Part shown: positions 24,457 to 33,500 of the stretch, one piece after another | How positions within the stretch are numbered: position 1 is the first letter of the stretch | Layout: every line of letters begins with the position of its first letter | Source of the DNA: an archaeon UBA583 | GTDB taxonomy: Archaea; Nanobdellota; Nanobdellia; Woesearchaeales; UBA583 | DNA: 38,782 bases | NCBI GenBank assembly: GCA_002506365.1 | Contig: DAXK01000022.1 | Location: forward strand, 1-38,782 | Direction: 5' to 3' | The notes under the pieces: generated by a model | Seen by the model: the letters and a program-made list of their open reading frames with translations, nothing else | Databases searched by the model: none | What the model was told of the DNA's origin: nothing | Translations under genes and position numbers: made by a program

Positions 24457-26268
24457 TTAATCAAAAAACCTATCATTTGTTCCAAAAGTTGGATTCACTC
24501 CTAATGATTTTAATTCATTCATTAGTAACTTAAACGCATATGCAATCTCTACTTCATTAAATGTTGTAGTATTACAAATTGGACATTTACTTTTATAGTT
24601 AAATAAGTAAGGATCACCTAAATAACCACAACTACTACAAATTAAAGCAGTAGTTTGATCTGATGAAAATCTTTCTTTTAATAAAAGAGCTGAACCGTGA
24701 GACAATAATGCATCTTTCTCCATTTCTCCTAATTTCAGACCTCCACCCCTCATTCTTCCTTCTGCAGGTTGTCTAGTTAATAATTGAACAGGTCCAGTTC
24801 CTCTGGCTTGAATCTTATTAGCAACTTGGTGAGATAATCTTAAATAATATAATGATCCAACATAAACTTCTACTTCCATTCTCTTTCCAGTCTTAGGGTC
24901 ATACATAACCTCAGTTCCAGAACTAGATAATCCATAGTCAGCTAATTGAGCTCTTAATTCATCCTCACTTTGTCCATCAAACGGATTAGCATCAATAAAT
25001 TCTCCTGATAAAGCCGCAACTTTTCCAGCTAAAACTTCCATAACATGAGATACAGTCTTACGCCCAGGAATTGAATGTGGAGAGAAAATTAAATCAGGTG
25101 TTGTTCCATTCTCAGTAAAAGGTAAATCTGAACCAGCAATAACTCCTCCAATAACTCCTTTTTGACCGTGTCTTGAAGCGAATTTATCTCCAACAATAGG
25201 TAGTCTTTGATCTCTTAACAATACATTTGTTTCTTTATCACCAGCAGCATTTTCAAATACATAAATAGATGAAACTACACCAGCTTCCCCTTCTCTTAAA
25301 GCTAAAGAAGCATCAATGTTTAAATTAACCATTTGACCAAATCCTTCAATTTCTTCAATAAATCTAGGTGGAGCAATCTTTCCAATAATTACATCTCCAG
25401 CGCCAACGTGTTGTCCTAAATAAACAATACCATCGTCTTCAATGTATCTATAATCTTCTTCCATTCTATAACCTTTAATTTCAGAATTTGGAACACCGAT
25501 TCTATCTTGTAATCCACCAGGATACTTAACTTCTGAAGAATTATGAACCTTATAATAAAAAGATCTTTGCATTCCTCTTTGAATAGATGACTCATTTAAA
25601 ATAATACCATCCTCCATGTTATATCCTTCAAAACTCATAATCGCAACTGTTAAATTTTGACCAGCAGGATGAGTATCAAACCCTAATAAATCATAAACAA
25701 AAGTCTCCACTAAAGGCTTTTGAGGATTAACTAAAACATTTCTATCAGTTTCTTTTCTATTTAAAAAATTTAAAGTATAAGTTCCAACAGCTTGTTTAAT
25801 AGTCTTTTGACCTCTCATTAAACGACCCGGCTCATCATAATTTGAAAAAGGAACAGTCCCAGTATTTAATCCAAACATTAAAATTGGAGATAATTCAACA
25901 TGAGTATGTTCTTTAGTTAATTCAGAAGTATACATTGCAACTAAACAATCTTCTTCTTCTAAAGCATCAATATACTCAATAACTCCAGTAGCAACTAAAT
26001 CATCATAACCTAATTCACCTGAATTAATTTTAACAATAATTTCATCAGTAATTAAAGCCTTACCATTTTCAACTGTTACAACTGGTCTTCTAACTCTACC
26101 AGGTGAACCTTCAATATAAACTGAATCAACTGCTAAATCAAATCTAATATTTAAATCTGAAGAAATCTCCCCTGACCGTCTTGATTTTTTAAAATTATCA
26201 ACAAAAGATTTCCCATTAGAACATTGTCCAACGTAAATCTCATTCATATATACATCAATTTGTGCCAT
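24457..26268 (-). CDS. rpoB1: RNA polymerase subunit B'
   Basis: This 603-aa protein is the C-terminal half of the split second-largest subunit. It contains the nucleotide-binding wall FEGYNMEDGIILNES, the hybrid-binding DKFASRHGQKG and the switch/anchor MRGGGLKLGEMEKD. A C-terminal zinc ribbon has C544, C547, C562 and C565. The split point with B'' is the one common in many archaea. It lies 1-2 nt from its neighbours on both sides. Confidence 0.97.
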   Translation of the reverse strand: MAQIDVYMNEIYVGQCSNGKSFVDNFKKSRRSGEISSDLNIRFDLAVDSVYIEGSPGRVRRPVVTVENGKALITDEIIVKINSGELGYDDLVATGVIEYIDALEEEDCLVAMYTSELTKEHTHVELSPILMFGLNTGTVPFSNYDEPGRLMRGQKTIKQAVGTYTLNFLNRKETDRNVLVNPQKPLVETFVYDLLGFDTHPAGQNLTVAIMSFEGYNMEDGIILNESSIQRGMQRSFYYKVHNSSEVKYPGGLQDRIGVPNSEIKGYRMEEDYRYIEDDGIVYLGQHVGAGDVIIGKIAPPRFIEEIEGFGQMVNLNIDASLALREGEAGVVSSIYVFENAAGDKETNVLLRDQRLPIVGDKFASRHGQKGVIGGVIAGSDLPFTENGTTPDLIFSPHSIPGRKTVSHVMEVLAGKVAALSGEFIDANPFDGQSEDELRAQLADYGLSSSGTEVMYDPKTGKRMEVEVYVGSLYYLRLSHQVANKIQARGTGPVQLLTRQPAEGRMRGGGLKLGEMEKDALLSHGSALLLKERFSSDQTTALICSSCGYLGDPYLFNYKSKCPICNTTTFNEVEIAYAFKLLMNELKSLGVNPTFGTNDRFFD

Positions 26269-26269
26269 T

Positions 26270-27748
26270 TTATTTATTTAATCCAAACCCCTCTAATTTA
26301 TCAAATAATTCATCATCACTACCATGAGACTCGTAAGTAACAGTAGCCATTAAAGATAAATTCTTTCTTAATCCAATTGAGTGACCCTCAGGAGTCTCAA
26401 CAGGACACAATCTACCAAAATGAGTAGCATGTAATTCTCTTGCAGAGAAATTTTCTTGTGAAGTTGATAAAGGTGACACAACTCTAGTTAAATGAGAAAG
26501 CATATCAAAATAATTTCCTCTCTTTAAATATTGTGAAATTCCCTTACGACCATCAGACCAAGTTCCCATAGCTAAAGCGGAATTAATCTTTTGAGATAAT
26601 AATTGTTCTCTAATAATAATTTTCATTGATGAGAATCTACCTCTCTTAATCATTCTTTGAAAATTAGTTAAAATATCAACAATTAAATCTGAAAAATTAT
26701 TAATAAATAAATGTTCAAATAATTGACCAGTTAACTTAACTCTTTTATTAGCAAAATGATCCTTATCATCTGTAACTCCAGAAGTTGTTGAAACTGTATA
26801 ATATCTCTTAAATAATTTACAAATTAACTTTGCTTTCGCAATTCTATCTTCATCTAAAACTCCAACATGTGGAATTACAAAATTGTTTAAATAAAATGAT
26901 ACTCTATCTCCCTTCTCTTTAGCAGATCCCACTAAATTGAACTTTTTACTCAATAACTCAATCGCTTCTTCTGTTGTTGAAACACCTGAATACTCAGACA
27001 TTTGAAAAATTACTTCAGTATCAACTACACCAGTTAATTCTACAATATCCTTATCAGTTGTAATACCTAAAGCTTTAACTAACAAGAAAATTGGAATATT
27101 CTTAAAATTTCCAAAAGTATAAGTATAACTACCATCCTTTCCTTTAGAAATTTCTTGTAAACTCTTATATACACCTCTCTCTGAAAACATTCTTCCAGTA
27201 TACCCATCAGATGTTTTTTCAATAAAGAACTTATTTAAAGCTAAATCTTCCATTAATACAATAACTTTCTCAGTCCCATTTACAACAAAATACCCACCAG
27301 GTTCATAAGGATCTTCTCCAAGATCAATTAATTCATCCATAGTTTTATCATGCAAAATACATTTTTCAGATTTCAGCATAATTGGCATTTTTGCAATTTG
27401 AACTTCAAACTCTTCTTTTTGAGTCCCAATAGTTGTTGAAACTTTCATAAATAAAGGAGCTGAATAAGTTAAACCTCTTTGTCTTGCAATTTGAGGAGTT
27501 AACTGTGTGACTGACCCATCAACTTCAATATGAGCTGGCTCACCTAACCAAGTATCACCAATAGTTAAATTTACTTCATCATAAACTTCTAACAAATACT
27601 CAGGCACTTTAGACCTATCAAACCCCATAATAATGTTTCTAACACCATTATTAATAAAATTATTATATGACCTAATTTGACTCTCTACAACTGATTTATC
27701 TTTAAAATAAGATTTCAGTACTGGTTTATAATCAAAAGAATTATCCAT
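26270..27748 (-). CDS. rpoB2: RNA polymerase subunit B''
   Basis: This 492-aa protein is the N-terminal half of the second-largest subunit (protrusion, lobe and fork). Recognisable parts are the N-terminal VVESQIRSYNNFINNGVRNI, IMLKSEKCILHD, GGYFVVNGTEKVIVL and the C-terminal LHATHFGRLCPVETPEGHSI, which ends the fork. Length is near the family norm. It starts 1 nt after the rpoH stop. The operon order H-B''-B'-A'-A'' is the standard archaeal one. Confidence 0.97.
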   Translation of the reverse strand: MDNSFDYKPVLKSYFKDKSVVESQIRSYNNFINNGVRNIIMGFDRSKVPEYLLEVYDEVNLTIGDTWLGEPAHIEVDGSVTQLTPQIARQRGLTYSAPLFMKVSTTIGTQKEEFEVQIAKMPIMLKSEKCILHDKTMDELIDLGEDPYEPGGYFVVNGTEKVIVLMEDLALNKFFIEKTSDGYTGRMFSERGVYKSLQEISKGKDGSYTYTFGNFKNIPIFLLVKALGITTDKDIVELTGVVDTEVIFQMSEYSGVSTTEEAIELLSKKFNLVGSAKEKGDRVSFYLNNFVIPHVGVLDEDRIAKAKLICKLFKRYYTVSTTSGVTDDKDHFANKRVKLTGQLFEHLFINNFSDLIVDILTNFQRMIKRGRFSSMKIIIREQLLSQKINSALAMGTWSDGRKGISQYLKRGNYFDMLSHLTRVVSPLSTSQENFSARELHATHFGRLCPVETPEGHSIGLRKNLSLMATVTYESHGSDDELFDKLEGFGLNK

Positions 27749-27749
27749 T

Positions 27750-27980
27750 TTATTCTACCACCACTCTATAATATTTGCTTTCTCCAGCAAAACTATTTCT
27801 AGAAATTTCAACTACATCTCCTAAAGAAATATCTTCTAAATCTACTAAACTTTTATCTTTAATTTTAATTTTTGGTAATTTTAATACACCACTTAAAGAA
27901 TATTTATCTAGAACTGCTTTAACTTCATCATCAGAAATTTTTCTGTGATCAACCTTTAAAAAATTAATTTGTTGTCCCAT
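27750..27980 (-). CDS. rpoH: RNA polymerase subunit H (Rpb5-like)
   Basis: This 76-aa protein corresponds to the C-terminal domain of eukaryotic Rpb5: VDHRKISDDEVKAVLDKYSL, LPKIKIKDKSL and a C-terminal GDVVEISRNSFAGESKYYRV. It sits in the jaw of the polymerase near downstream DNA. It is the first gene of the polymerase operon. TTATATGG lies about 37 nt before the ATG, giving a short leader; the region between it and tRNA-Lys holds an 18-bp palindrome. Confidence 0.95.
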   Translation of the reverse strand: MGQQINFLKVDHRKISDDEVKAVLDKYSLSGVLKLPKIKIKDKSLVDLEDISLGDVVEISRNSFAGESKYYRVVVE

Positions 27981-28064
27981 TTGTATAACTAGCTAATAAT
28001 TCGACACTAAACCCATATAATAATAAATTAGTAATATATGTGAAATTTAGAATCTAAAAACCGA

Positions 28065-28082
28065 TTATTTTGCGCAAAATAA
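28065..28082. promoter_or_regulatory. 18-bp perfect palindrome between tRNA-Lys and rpoH
   Basis: TTATTTTGCGCAAAATAA reads the same on both strands and is flanked by CCGA and CGG, extending the symmetry with one extra base. It lies 36 nt after the 3' end of tRNA-Lys and 85 nt before the rpoH ATG. As RNA it could fold into a long hairpin and end the tRNA transcript; as DNA it could bind a dimeric regulator of the RNA polymerase operon. Confidence 0.5.
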
Positions 28083-28117
28083 CGGCGTGAACTTTTGAAG
28101 CGATTTCAATGTTCAAA

Positions 28118-28192
28118 CGAGTCGTACGGGATTCGAACCCGCGACACCTGGATTAAAAGTCCAGTGCTCTAACCAGACTGAGCTAACAACTC
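28118..28192 (-). tRNA. tRNA-Lys (UUU)
   Basis: 75-nt cloverleaf on the - strand: acceptor GAGTTGT/ACGACTC (one G-T pair), D-arm GCTC...GAGC, anticodon arm CTGGA-CTTTTAA-TCCAG with anticodon TTT, T-arm GCGGG-TTCGAAT-CCCGT (one mismatch or wobble at the end), discriminator G. It is the last gene of the Tyr-Asp-Lys unit. Confidence 0.96.
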
Positions 28193-28213
28193 AATATAAT
28201 ATATATTGAAAAC

Positions 28214-28234
28214 GTCCAACAATAAATGTTGGAC
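28214..28234 (-). terminator. Hairpin after tRNA-Asp copy 2
   Basis: GTCCAAC and GTTGGAC form a perfect 7-bp stem with a 7-nt loop, starting 7 nt after the 3' end of tRNA-Asp on the - strand and followed by GTTTTC. It could be a partial terminator between tRNA-Asp and tRNA-Lys or a guide for RNA processing. Confidence 0.4.
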
Positions 28235-28240
28235 AATGAG

Positions 28241-28315
28241 CGCCCGAACCGGGATTTGAACCCGGGTCTTTACCGTGACAGGGTAAAATGATGGGCCGGA
28301 CTACACCATTCGGGC
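28241..28315 (-). tRNA. tRNA-Asp (GUC), copy 2
   Basis: Identical base for base to the copy at 20537-20611, from acceptor to discriminator. Acceptor GCCCGAA/TTCGGGC, anticodon GTC, discriminator G. It is the middle gene of the Tyr-Asp-Lys unit, whereas the other copy is alone beside rpoA''. Confidence 0.97.
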
Positions 28316-28361
28316 AAACACTCTCGACCACCCTAACTTTCAAGTTGACATTCCCGTAACG

Positions 28362-28508
28362 TCCGAAAACCCGGATTTGAACCGGGAACCTGTCGATTAC
28401 TGCTTCGAATCAGTTTGAAGTGGTGACTGTCTCAATATCATATAAGTGCCAATGGCACCTATCTAAAGGAATCTACAGTCGACCGCTCTACCGTTGAGCT
28501 ATTTTCGG
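28362..28508 (-). tRNA. tRNA-Tyr (GUA) with 75-nt intron
   Basis: Exon 1 is 28473-28508, the intron 28398-28472, and exon 2 is 28362-28397. The acceptor is CCGAAAA/TTTTCGG with C1-G72 and discriminator A, as in archaeal tRNA-Tyr. The anticodon stem GTCGA/TCGAC has anticodon GTA. The intron sits at position 37/38. Its ends form a bulge-helix-bulge: CTGT of the exon pairs with GCAG of the intron (4 bp), with 3-nt bulges AG^A and TA^A cut after the second base, and TTC/GAA continues into the intron. The intron also has a hairpin, GTGCC-AAT-GGCAC. Confidence 0.95.
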
Positions 28509-28519
28509 TCAACTCTCAA

Positions 28520-28534
28520 ATGTGTCAGACACAT
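28520..28534. promoter_or_regulatory. 15-bp palindrome in the 5' leader of tRNA-Tyr
   Basis: ATGTGTC-A-GACACAT is a perfect 7-bp inverted repeat 12 nt before the tRNA-Tyr 5' end and just inside the expected start of the transcript. It could form a leader hairpin or be a protein-binding site on the promoter-proximal DNA. Confidence 0.4.
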
Positions 28535-28560
28535 CTAGGATATTTAATTTAATCGTGACC

Positions 28561-28576
28561 CCTTTATAAAGGTTTC
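28561..28576 (-). promoter_or_regulatory. Promoter of the tRNA Tyr-Asp-Lys unit
   Basis: On the - strand CGAAA (BRE-like) precedes CCTTTATAAAGG, a strong TATA box that is itself a 12-bp palindrome. A start about 25 nt downstream (near 28540) would give a leader of some 30 nt before tRNA-Tyr. Confidence 0.65.
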
Positions 28577-28617
28577 GATTTAAACATATAAATTTAAATA
28601 TTAAAACAAAAAAATAA

Positions 28618-29040
28618 TTATTTTTTTGAATCAAACATACCAGTAGGAACTACTGGAATTGGAGCTGGTAAATTTAAACTATCAGATAAATCTAAAGATT
28701 TTACAATCCCCTTACTATAAATAAACTTTGAAACAACTGAATTAACCATCTGATTCAAAGTTTTATCCAATTCCCAACCTCTTAAAGTCTCAGCCACAAT
28801 TTCAGGAGTATCTGAATATACAACATCCCCTACTAAAGTAATATGACCTAAATCAGTCCCATACTTAACAGTAAAAGTGAAATCAATTTTTAAAACATCA
28901 GAACTACCTGCTCCAACATTTAATTTAGTTACACCAACTGAATCAATTTTAACATTATGAGAAATCTCAATTTGACCCTTATTAGAAACATTATTCCTAA
29001 CTGCATCAAATTTTGAAAATCCAAAACCAACAATTGCCAT
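28618..29040 (-). CDS. Possible SecB-fold protein
   Basis: This 140-aa protein is not firmly identified. It has a run of beta strands (QIEISHNVKIDSVGVTKLNV, VLKIDFTFTVKYG, HITLVGDVVYS), then a helix (EIVAETLRGWELDKTLNQMV), then a helix and a proline-rich end, LNLPAPIPVV. This order (four strands, a Trp-containing helix, a long helix, LPxPIP) resembles archaeal SecB-like proteins, which bind unfolded chains. It is a guess from pattern. It starts 9 nt after the rpoL stop, so it is the last gene of the uS15-eS1-rpoL cluster. Confidence 0.6.
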   Translation of the reverse strand: MAIVGFGFSKFDAVRNNVSNKGQIEISHNVKIDSVGVTKLNVGAGSSDVLKIDFTFTVKYGTDLGHITLVGDVVYSDTPEIVAETLRGWELDKTLNQMVNSVVSKFIYSKGIVKSLDLSDSLNLPAPIPVVPTGMFDSKK

Positions 29041-29049
29041 TGTATAAAA

Positions 29050-29307
29050 CTACTTAACCTTTTTAGAAGCTAAATCCATTTTAACTTCAGCTAAAGCTTT
29101 CTTGAAAACATTTAAAGCATCCCCTTTTTTTACTTTTAAATAAAAATCAGTTTTATCAACTAAATGATGACCTTTAAAATGTCCAACTACTTCAACATCC
29201 GCCATAGGTTCCATGTATACTTTTAATAAAGAAAACAAAGACTCCTCATTAGAATCCACTGTAATTTTTAAATCTGTTCCTTCTCCTGATTGTTCGATAA
29301 TTTCCAT
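29050..29307 (-). CDS. rpoL: RNA polymerase subunit L (Rpb11-like)
   Basis: This 85-aa protein pairs with RpoD at the base of the polymerase. It shows the family pattern in reduced form: SNEESLFSLLKVYMEPMADV (for the usual EDHTLxNLLRxxL), VVGHFKGHHLV (for AxYxxxHPL) and a C-terminal helix, GDALNVFKKALAEVKMDL. It is divergent at the usually strict EDHT motif. The ATG at 29307 is chosen because the frame upstream begins at a TTG and adds MAYIILILK, which homologues lack. It lies between eS1 and the SecB-like gene. Confidence 0.82.
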   Translation of the reverse strand: MEIIEQSGEGTDLKITVDSNEESLFSLLKVYMEPMADVEVVGHFKGHHLVDKTDFYLKVKKGDALNVFKKALAEVKMDLASKKVK

Positions 29308-29353
29308 TTTTAAAATTAATATAATATAAGCCAAACATATTGACTTAAAAGAA

Positions 29354-29378
29354 TTTGTAATGATTAACTCATTACAAA
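29354..29378. promoter_or_regulatory. 10-bp inverted repeat between eS1 and rpoL
   Basis: TTTGTAATGA and TCATTACAAA are perfect arms around TTAAC, in the 85-bp gap between the eS1 stop and the rpoL ATG. In the - strand transcript this is a stable hairpin followed by TTCTTTTAAG. It could end or weaken transcription from eS1 into rpoL, or be a dimer-binding site upstream of rpoL. Confidence 0.5.
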
Positions 29379-29392
29379 AAAACTCACCAGAA

Positions 29393-29968
29393 CTACTCTA
29401 ATGAAATTTTCTTAAACTCGAAAGCCTTTAAAGGTAAAACACTCTTTAAAGAATTTCTAAATCCAACTTGGATTTTTCCACCAATAACTTCATTCATAAA
29501 CTCATTATAAGTTTTTGAAGCTAATTCATTTGAAATAATCTTTTTAGTTTCATTTCTAATAACTGATTTAACTAATCCTGAAGCTGCTTGTTTTGTAACA
29601 ATGAAAGGTTTAACTCTAACATCTAATCCATCCTTTGATTTAACAACAAATGAATCTTCAATTAAATTTGAATTAACTTTAACATGTCTTCCTAAAAAAT
29701 AAGGAACTTGTTGATAGTTAGATAATTGAGTTTTAGCTAATCCAGAATTAACTTCATCAATTTTAAATGATAATCTTACATTTTGATTCTTAACTGAACC
29801 TGTAATATACATCATTGAAATCTTAATTGTTTTACCAACTAATGTATTTAAATCTGTAACTTCTGATGATCCAATCTTTTTAGAATTTAAAAATTCAGGT
29901 GCTACAATCTCAACAGGAAACTTTCTCTTTACCTTCTTAACTTTAGATTTTACTACTACCTTTGCCAT
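29393..29968 (-). CDS. rps3ae: Ribosomal protein eS1 (S3Ae)
   Basis: This 191-aa small-subunit protein matches the S3Ae family: KRKFPVEIVAPEFLNSKKIG, LNTLVGKTIKISM, VKSKDGLDVRVKPFIVTK, and a C-terminal LKSVLPLKAFEFKKI (for the typical YPLRxVExxK). The basic N-terminus is shorter than in eukaryotes. It starts 2 nt after the uS15 stop, and the two are paired in many archaea. Confidence 0.93.
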   Translation of the reverse strand: MAKVVVKSKVKKVKRKFPVEIVAPEFLNSKKIGSSEVTDLNTLVGKTIKISMMYITGSVKNQNVRLSFKIDEVNSGLAKTQLSNYQQVPYFLGRHVKVNSNLIEDSFVVKSKDGLDVRVKPFIVTKQAASGLVKSVIRNETKKIISNELASKTYNEFMNEVIGGKIQVGFRNSLKSVLPLKAFEFKKISLE

Positions 29969-29970
29969 TT

Positions 29971-30396
29971 TTATTTATAATTCCACCCAGCTTCGATTCT
30001 ATTATTATTCTTATAATATTTAGCTAATCTTCTAATCTTTGCCTCAATTAAGTTTAATCCACGAGTATTATGAGTATCTCTTGTATTATTCCCTAAATGT
30101 TTCTTTAATTTATCAGCCTTAACAGTTAATAAAAATAAATCTTCAGGAATTTTAGCAGCCATATCATTTTCTGCTAAAATCGCAGTAATTGATTTACCAG
30201 TTAAAGCCTTAACTGAAGGAACTCCGTGTTGATCTCTTAAAGTTAAACCAATAATAGATGGTTTAATATCATCCTTAGCCATAGCTAAAATGATTTTCAC
30301 AACTTCTTTTTCTTTAATAGTTACAAAAGATAAATCTGCTTCAACAGGTCTTGTTGAACCGGACTTTCCTGCAACTCTTGCATGTGTTCTTGCCAT
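29971..30396 (-). CDS. rps15: Ribosomal protein uS15
   Basis: This 141-aa protein begins MARTHARVAGKSGSTRP, the typical archaeal/eukaryotic N-terminus (MARMHxRxxGxSGSxRP). It continues with PSIIGLTLRDQHGVPSVKAL and the universal uS15 helical core containing LKKHLGNNTRDTHNTRGLNL (for LxxHxKDxxxxRGL). The internal ATG is the start because the frame upstream opens only at a TTG and lacks similarity. GTATATAATA about 23 nt upstream fits a leaderless operon start. Confidence 0.95.
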   Translation of the reverse strand: MARTHARVAGKSGSTRPVEADLSFVTIKEKEVVKIILAMAKDDIKPSIIGLTLRDQHGVPSVKALTGKSITAILAENDMAAKIPEDLFLLTVKADKLKKHLGNNTRDTHNTRGLNLIEAKIRRLAKYYKNNNRIEAGWNYK

Positions 30397-30589
30397 TTTC
30401 AGGTATAAATTTGTATTATATACAAATATCATCCTATATTAATAGTATATAAAAAATACTACAATTAACATAATTTGATAATAAAAAAAATTCTTTTAAG
30501 TTTATAAAGTTATCCTGATAAGACAAAAATAAAAATAAATTAAATTAATATACAATAAAAAATAAAAATAAATTTAAAAAATAAATCCA

Positions 30590-33500
30590 TCAATTTTCAA
30601 CTCTTTGAGTTGATAAATCAAGATTATTATCTACATAATTAACATTATAAGTTTCTGAAAACCTACTACCATCTGAATCAACACATAAAATCTCTAACTC
30701 AGACACACCCTCTTTAAACTCCAAACCTGTCGCAATATACGCATAAGGTGAAGATGAAATCATATCATATCTCTCAATCCCAAATAAACTCCTAAAAAAG
30801 TTAATTGGTCTTGATAAAATCCCTCCAACTGGATCAATTCCAAACTCACAAATCTCAACATTTTTCTTATTTAAATTAAATTTCAAAACATTATTACTTA
30901 ATGAATGAATATATAAATTATCTAATTCATCCAATTTAGATTCAAAATTTGAAGAAGCTAAAACTAAACTATCAACATCAACAAATAAAGGCCCATCAAC
31001 AACAACATCAAACACATAATTTTTAACTGGTCCAAAATTTCCAATCGCATCAATACAATTTAAATTAAAATTTACTTTTCCAGTTGGAAAATCAGTAAAA
31101 TTAATAACAATATCAGCCTTACCACCATCAAGCTCAATTCCTGAAACTAACTTCCCTCCTAAATCATAACTACAACTAATTTTACTAAATGGTCCAACAC
31201 TATAAATAGTAGCTCCAAACACATAAGGATCCTCATTAACTAAAAACCCAAATTCAGGAACTAAAACATAATCTAACAATTTATCATTTAATAATAAACT
31301 CTTAGTAAAACTATAAGTGCTCGAATCAGTAGAACAATCAATCTTAAAATCAACTTCATCACCCAATTCAACTAAATCAAAATTCTCAATAGTTGATAAA
31401 TCAAATTCAAACTCAGTCTTAGGTCCATCACTAAAAATAAACCCTCCTTTTGAACTCTTCAACCTACAAGTTACAACCTTTGAAGTTTCAAACTTTAAAA
31501 TTGGAGCAGACTCCTTAGTAATCCAACCAAACCCCTTATCATAAACTGCTGAATTCTCAGAATCTAAAATATCAAAATAAATTCCTTCCACATAAGTTAC
31601 TGAATCTTCAACAACTAATTGTCTTCCGACACCATCAGTTCCAACCAACTTAATATCATATTGTTCATTTAAATTAGCAACTCCAAAAATAATACTTGAA
31701 GTAAAATTTTTCCCACTATCAGTAAAAGAAGGAATTGAAAAATCAGATAAAATAATTGAATAATTATCATAAGTCATAATTTCATAATCTGAACCATTAA
31801 ACTTTGCAACTAAATTATTGTTAACAAATAACTCAACTTTACTAAGTCCTGACACTTCATCATACATACTTAGATCAAATTTAAAAATATCATCAAAAAC
31901 ATTTCCTTGATTATTTAAATCAACAATTGTTAAATTACCAACAGGTAAAGTCTTATCAATAAAAAAGTTTTTCTCAATAAACCCATCTGAAAAACCATAA
32001 TCAAAAGCTACCGCAAATAAATTGAATTCCCCTTCAATTAAATCATCAACCAAATATCCTAAAGACTCATATACAAATACTCCATCCTCAGACCTTGCCC
32101 CACTCATTGAAACTAAACTATTAACTCCCTCAGAATCAAAAGCAACTTTAATTTCTGAATACTCAACAATACTCCTAACAATAAATTTAACTGAATCTAA
32201 ACCTAAATACTCATAATCAAAAGAAATTAATCCTCCAGATAAATAAGTATAATTAATCTCAATAGATTTTGAAACTTCAAATCCGGAACCATCCATACAA
32301 TTTACCTCTAAACCAAATTTAGTTTTTAAATCTGAATCTGAATTAAAATTTAAACTCTCATAACTTCCAAACACACTAGACCTTGAACAAAAATAATTTA
32401 AATTTGAATCCTCAACACTCAAATCAAGACCAGATAAAATATTAGATGCTGGAGAAGAAGTATAACTTAAACGATTAAACTTATTTAATTTTGTAAAATT
32501 ATCAAAACAATTATACATATTATCTAACTCAACAAATTTGTAACTACAATAATAACCACCAATTTCATCAGTATTATTAAACTCAAAATCAATTCCATCA
32601 ACTAAAGGTTGATAATTAGTAGCAATTCTTGAAAAAATCTCATTACCACCATTTAAACTAATTGAATTTAAAATTAATGGAGTATTGTCATAAATTAAAT
32701 TAAATTGTCTAACTAAAGATTCTCCAAAAATATCAACACAACTAAATTTAATTGAAACTTCACCATAATTTTTAAACCATTCCTTAACATCTAAATCAGA
32801 CATTCTAAAATTAAAAGAACTCCCTGAACTATAACTACTAATAGGAGTTTTTTGATTCCCACGAGTTAATTCTACTGAACACTCAAATTGCCTATACTCT
32901 GGAGCTGAAAATAAAACCTCAACATTAGGATTCATCTCTTTTGTGAAAATTAAATCATCCGTATTATCAATATCAATTAAATCCCCTGAAAAATTAAAAC
33001 TAGGCTTAGATACATCATAATAATAACTTAATTCACCAACTCCACGATTCCCAGCCTTATCAATTAAACCAACCTCAAAATTCAATTCCTTTAATCCTGT
33101 CTGACCAGATACATCTTTTCCAACAATTAAACTTGAATCAATATTTGCCCTCATAAACATAGTTGAATCAAAAGTATGATTTTGCAAAACTGAATCAAAA
33201 AAATTCACATTATCAATTGGAAAAGTAGTCCTAGTTGAACCATCCCCCACAATTAAACTTAAACTTCCATCTTCAACAATCCAAGACCCAGTCCCATCAA
33301 CAGATAAATTTACATCTAAATTATAACTATTTTGACCATTAGATCGAATATAAATTTTTCCACTCCCATCAACAAACATCTCAGACTCATCTTTTAAGAT
33401 ATTATAATCTAATAATACTGGACTTTGAGTATCATAATAATAAGTATGTTCCTCAGTAAATTTATTACCTAAATTATCCTCACAATAATAATTCCCAAGA

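Noticed and set aside
28065..28576. Inverted repeats of a mobile element around the tRNA cluster
   Set aside because: The palindromes differ from each other, and no transposase or integrase is in the window.
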